Part shown: in pieces, positions 6,948 to 8,089 of the stretch
Layout of the letters: every line of letters starts with the position of its first letter
How positions within the stretch are numbered: the first letter of the stretch is position 1
From: an uncultured bacterium
GTDB lineage: Bacteria; Acidobacteriota; Thermoanaerobaculia; Multivoradales; JAHEKO01
DNA length: 8,089 nucleotides
NCBI GenBank assembly: GCA_938016625.1
Contig: CALILB010000039.1
Location: 1-8,089, forward strand
Direction of reading: 5' to 3'
Notes under the pieces: model-generated
Database searches by the model: none
Told to the model about the DNA's origin: nothing
Seen by the model: the letters and a program-made list of their open reading frames with translations, nothing else
Program-made: the position numbers and the translations under genes

Positions 6948-6968
6948 TTGGCGCCGGTTGGGCGCCGG
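6948..6968 (+). other. Intergenic hairpin between HMG-CoA reductase and mevalonate kinase
   Basis: GGCGCC (6950-6955) and GGCGCC (6961-6966) can pair around the loop GGTTG, and two flanking T-G wobbles extend the stem to 8 bp. No T-run follows, so it is not an intrinsic terminator. It lies between the reductase stop and the kinase start, where no Shine-Dalgarno is seen close to the ATG, and could act as an mRNA-stability or processing element. It could be chance, since each arm is itself a GC palindrome. Confidence 0.4.
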
Positions 6969-6991
6969 AGCCGGCTTTCACTGTCAACTTG

Positions 6992-8077
6992 ATGGGTAAG
7001 CGAGTCGTTGCGACCGTTCCGGGAAAGCTCATCCTCATGGGCGAGCACGCGGTGGTCTATGGCCGGCCCGCGGTGGTGGCCTCCGTCGGGCTCACGGCGC
7101 GAGTCGCGCTGACACCCCGCAATGGTGGAGTCGCGATCGAGCTGCCGGATATCGACTTTCACAGCGAGATGGCCTGGTCGGAGATCCTCGACTACGCGAG
7201 AAGCGCCCGCTCGGCCTGGGTCGAATACTCGCGCCGGCCTGCCCCGGAGACCTTCGACCGGGTGAGAGGTGAAGATCCCGACCATCTGATCAAGGTGGCG
7301 TTGGGGGAGGTCGCCGAGGGAGTCGAGCCCGGGGATCTCGAGGGGCTCGCGGTAGAGGTAGCGTCGGAGATCCCGATCGGTGCGGGCTTTGGGAGCTCGG
7401 CCGCCACCGCGGTCGGGGTAGTGGCCGCGGCTCTGGAGATGCTCGATCCGCCGGCGGATGCCCCCCGCATCGACCGCTTGGCGATGGAGGCCGAACGTCG
7501 CCAACATGGGCTCCCGTCCGGTGTCGACCACCGAACGGTCCTCTATGGCGGTCTGACCTGGGCTCAGGCCGGATCCGATGGCCAGCTCGAGGTCGAGCAA
7601 TTGTCGGCGGACCCCGAGCTCTTGGCCGGCTTTCATGTCTTTCACACCGGCGAGCCCGAGGAGACGACAGGTGCGGTGGTGGCGGAGGTGAGACGACGAA
7701 AGCGAGAGGCGCCCGAGTGGTTCGACGGGGTTCTGGATCGCATGGGACGGCTGGTCGTCGAATTTCACGACCTGCTGTCGGGTCCGAATGCGGGACGCGA
7801 CGAAGTGACACGGGTCGTACGGGATTATGAGCGCTGCCTGGAGGAGATCGGTGTGGTGCCGGAGGGAGTGAGAGATGTCGTACGCCGGGTAGAGGCGTCG
7901 GGCGGGGCGGCCAAGATCTCCGGCGCCGGTGGGCTGGTGGGTCCCGGCGCCGGCTGTCTTCTGGTCTACTGGCCGCACCCTGGCGACGACGGTCTCCCGG
8001 CCGAGCTCGAGACATATACTCGGTACTCGGTTGCCCTCGGCGTCGATGGACTGAGGGTGGAGACGAGCGCAGAATGA
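6992..8077 (+). CDS. mvk: Mevalonate kinase (GHMP kinase family)
   Basis: The enzyme phosphorylates mevalonate to 5-phosphomevalonate with ATP in the cytoplasm. The 361 residues have the three GHMP motifs: PGKLILMGEHAVVYG (10-24, with the conserved K12), the phosphate-binding EIPIGAGFGSSAAT (126-139, S135), and a C-terminal KISGAGG (308-314). The mevalonate-kinase signature HGLPSGVDH (172-180) supplies the catalytic Asp D179, and E168 fits the metal-binding Glu. HGEHAVV-like motif 1 and PSGVD separate it from phosphomevalonate kinase and galactokinase. Motif 3 is unusual: GAGGLVGPGAGC in place of the common TGAGGGGC. The ATG at 6992 is the only normal in-frame start after the reductase stop; the frame stays open far upstream through the reductase gene, but that stretch is a shadow. 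No good Shine-Dalgarno precedes it. The end overlaps the next gene's ATG. Confidence 0.93.
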   Translation: MGKRVVATVPGKLILMGEHAVVYGRPAVVASVGLTARVALTPRNGGVAIELPDIDFHSEMAWSEILDYARSARSAWVEYSRRPAPETFDRVRGEDPDHLIKVALGEVAEGVEPGDLEGLAVEVASEIPIGAGFGSSAATAVGVVAAALEMLDPPADAPRIDRLAMEAERRQHGLPSGVDHRTVLYGGLTWAQAGSDGQLEVEQLSADPELLAGFHVFHTGEPEETTGAVVAEVRRRKREAPEWFDGVLDRMGRLVVEFHDLLSGPNAGRDEVTRVVRDYERCLEEIGVVPEGVRDVVRRVEASGGAAKISGAGGLVGPGAGCLLVYWPHPGDDGLPAELETYTRYSVALGVDGLRVETSAE

Positions 8078-8089
8078 ACGGCAAAGCCA
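8074..8089 (+). CDS. Start of a downstream gene, possibly mevalonate diphosphate decarboxylase (truncated by window)
   Basis: An ATG at 8074 overlaps the mevalonate kinase TGA (ATGA), the same junction as between the prenyl synthase and isomerase genes. GGAG lies at 8059-8062, 11 nt upstream. Only MNGKA is readable. Position in a mevalonate operon and a start of the M-x-x-K-A form fit diphosphomevalonate decarboxylase, but five residues cannot establish identity. The existence of a coupled gene is more likely than the specific product. Confidence 0.4.

Noticed and set aside
6029..6991. Long open frame running through HMG-CoA reductase into mevalonate kinase, as if the kinase had a 321-residue N-terminal extension
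   Set aside because: The stretch is the alternate frame of a clearly conserved reductase gene, its translation is Arg/Gly-rich with no recognisable motif, and the kinase starts normally at the ATG at 6992 with its first motif at residue 10.
6941..7978. Long antisense open frame opposite mevalonate kinase (345 residues), and similar ones at 1858-2709 and 4777-5652
   Set aside because: Each lies opposite a strongly conserved gene, shows no family motif, and is expected from high GC with GC-rich third positions, which removes stop codons from the complementary frame.

Overview
The window is a GC-rich, densely packed, all-plus-strand stretch of a bacterial chromosome carrying two adjacent isoprenoid modules. 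The left part (1-3360) is a hopanoid side-chain module: the 3' end of hpnH (radical SAM adenosylhopane synthase), hpnA (hopanoid-associated SDR-type sugar epimerase/reductase), hpnG (nucleoside-phosphorylase-like enzyme acting on adenosylhopane), and a secreted alkaline-phosphatase/NPP-superfamily hydrolase whose start overlaps the end of hpnG. The right part (3476 to the end) is a mevalonate-pathway operon: a short-chain trans-polyprenyl diphosphate synthase, type 2 (FMN) isopentenyl-diphosphate isomerase, class I HMG-CoA reductase, mevalonate kinase, and the first codons of a further gene, probably mevalonate diphosphate decarboxylase.

The only sizeable non-coding gap (3361-3475) separates the modules. 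It holds a plausible sigma70-type promoter, a pair of GTAAAATG direct repeats, a perfect 16-bp palindrome at the expected transcription start, and a 7-nt copy of one palindrome arm that covers the Shine-Dalgarno of the prenyl synthase gene. It looks like the control region of the mevalonate operon. Elsewhere genes abut or overlap (hpnG/hydrolase by 10 bp; prenyl synthase/isomerase and kinase/next gene by ATGA), which indicates polycistronic, translationally coupled expression.

Read together, the right module makes and condenses C5 units from mevalonate, and the left module extends the finished hopane with a ribose-derived side chain: HpnH adds 5'-deoxyadenosine, HpnG removes adenine, and the linked hydrolase and HpnA are candidates for the next dephosphorylation and reduction steps. 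HMG-CoA synthase, phosphomevalonate kinase, squalene synthesis (hpnCDE or sqs) and squalene-hopene cyclase are not in the window.

The organism is a hopanoid-making bacterium that uses the mevalonate rather than the MEP route, with high GC. Acidobacteriota (for example Thermoanaerobaculia-like lineages) or Myxococcota/other former Deltaproteobacteria fit, but the sequence alone does not settle this. No RNA genes, mobile elements, CRISPR arrays or pseudogenes were seen. The most interesting points are the uncharacterised hydrolase coupled to hpnG and the structured leader of the mevalonate operon.
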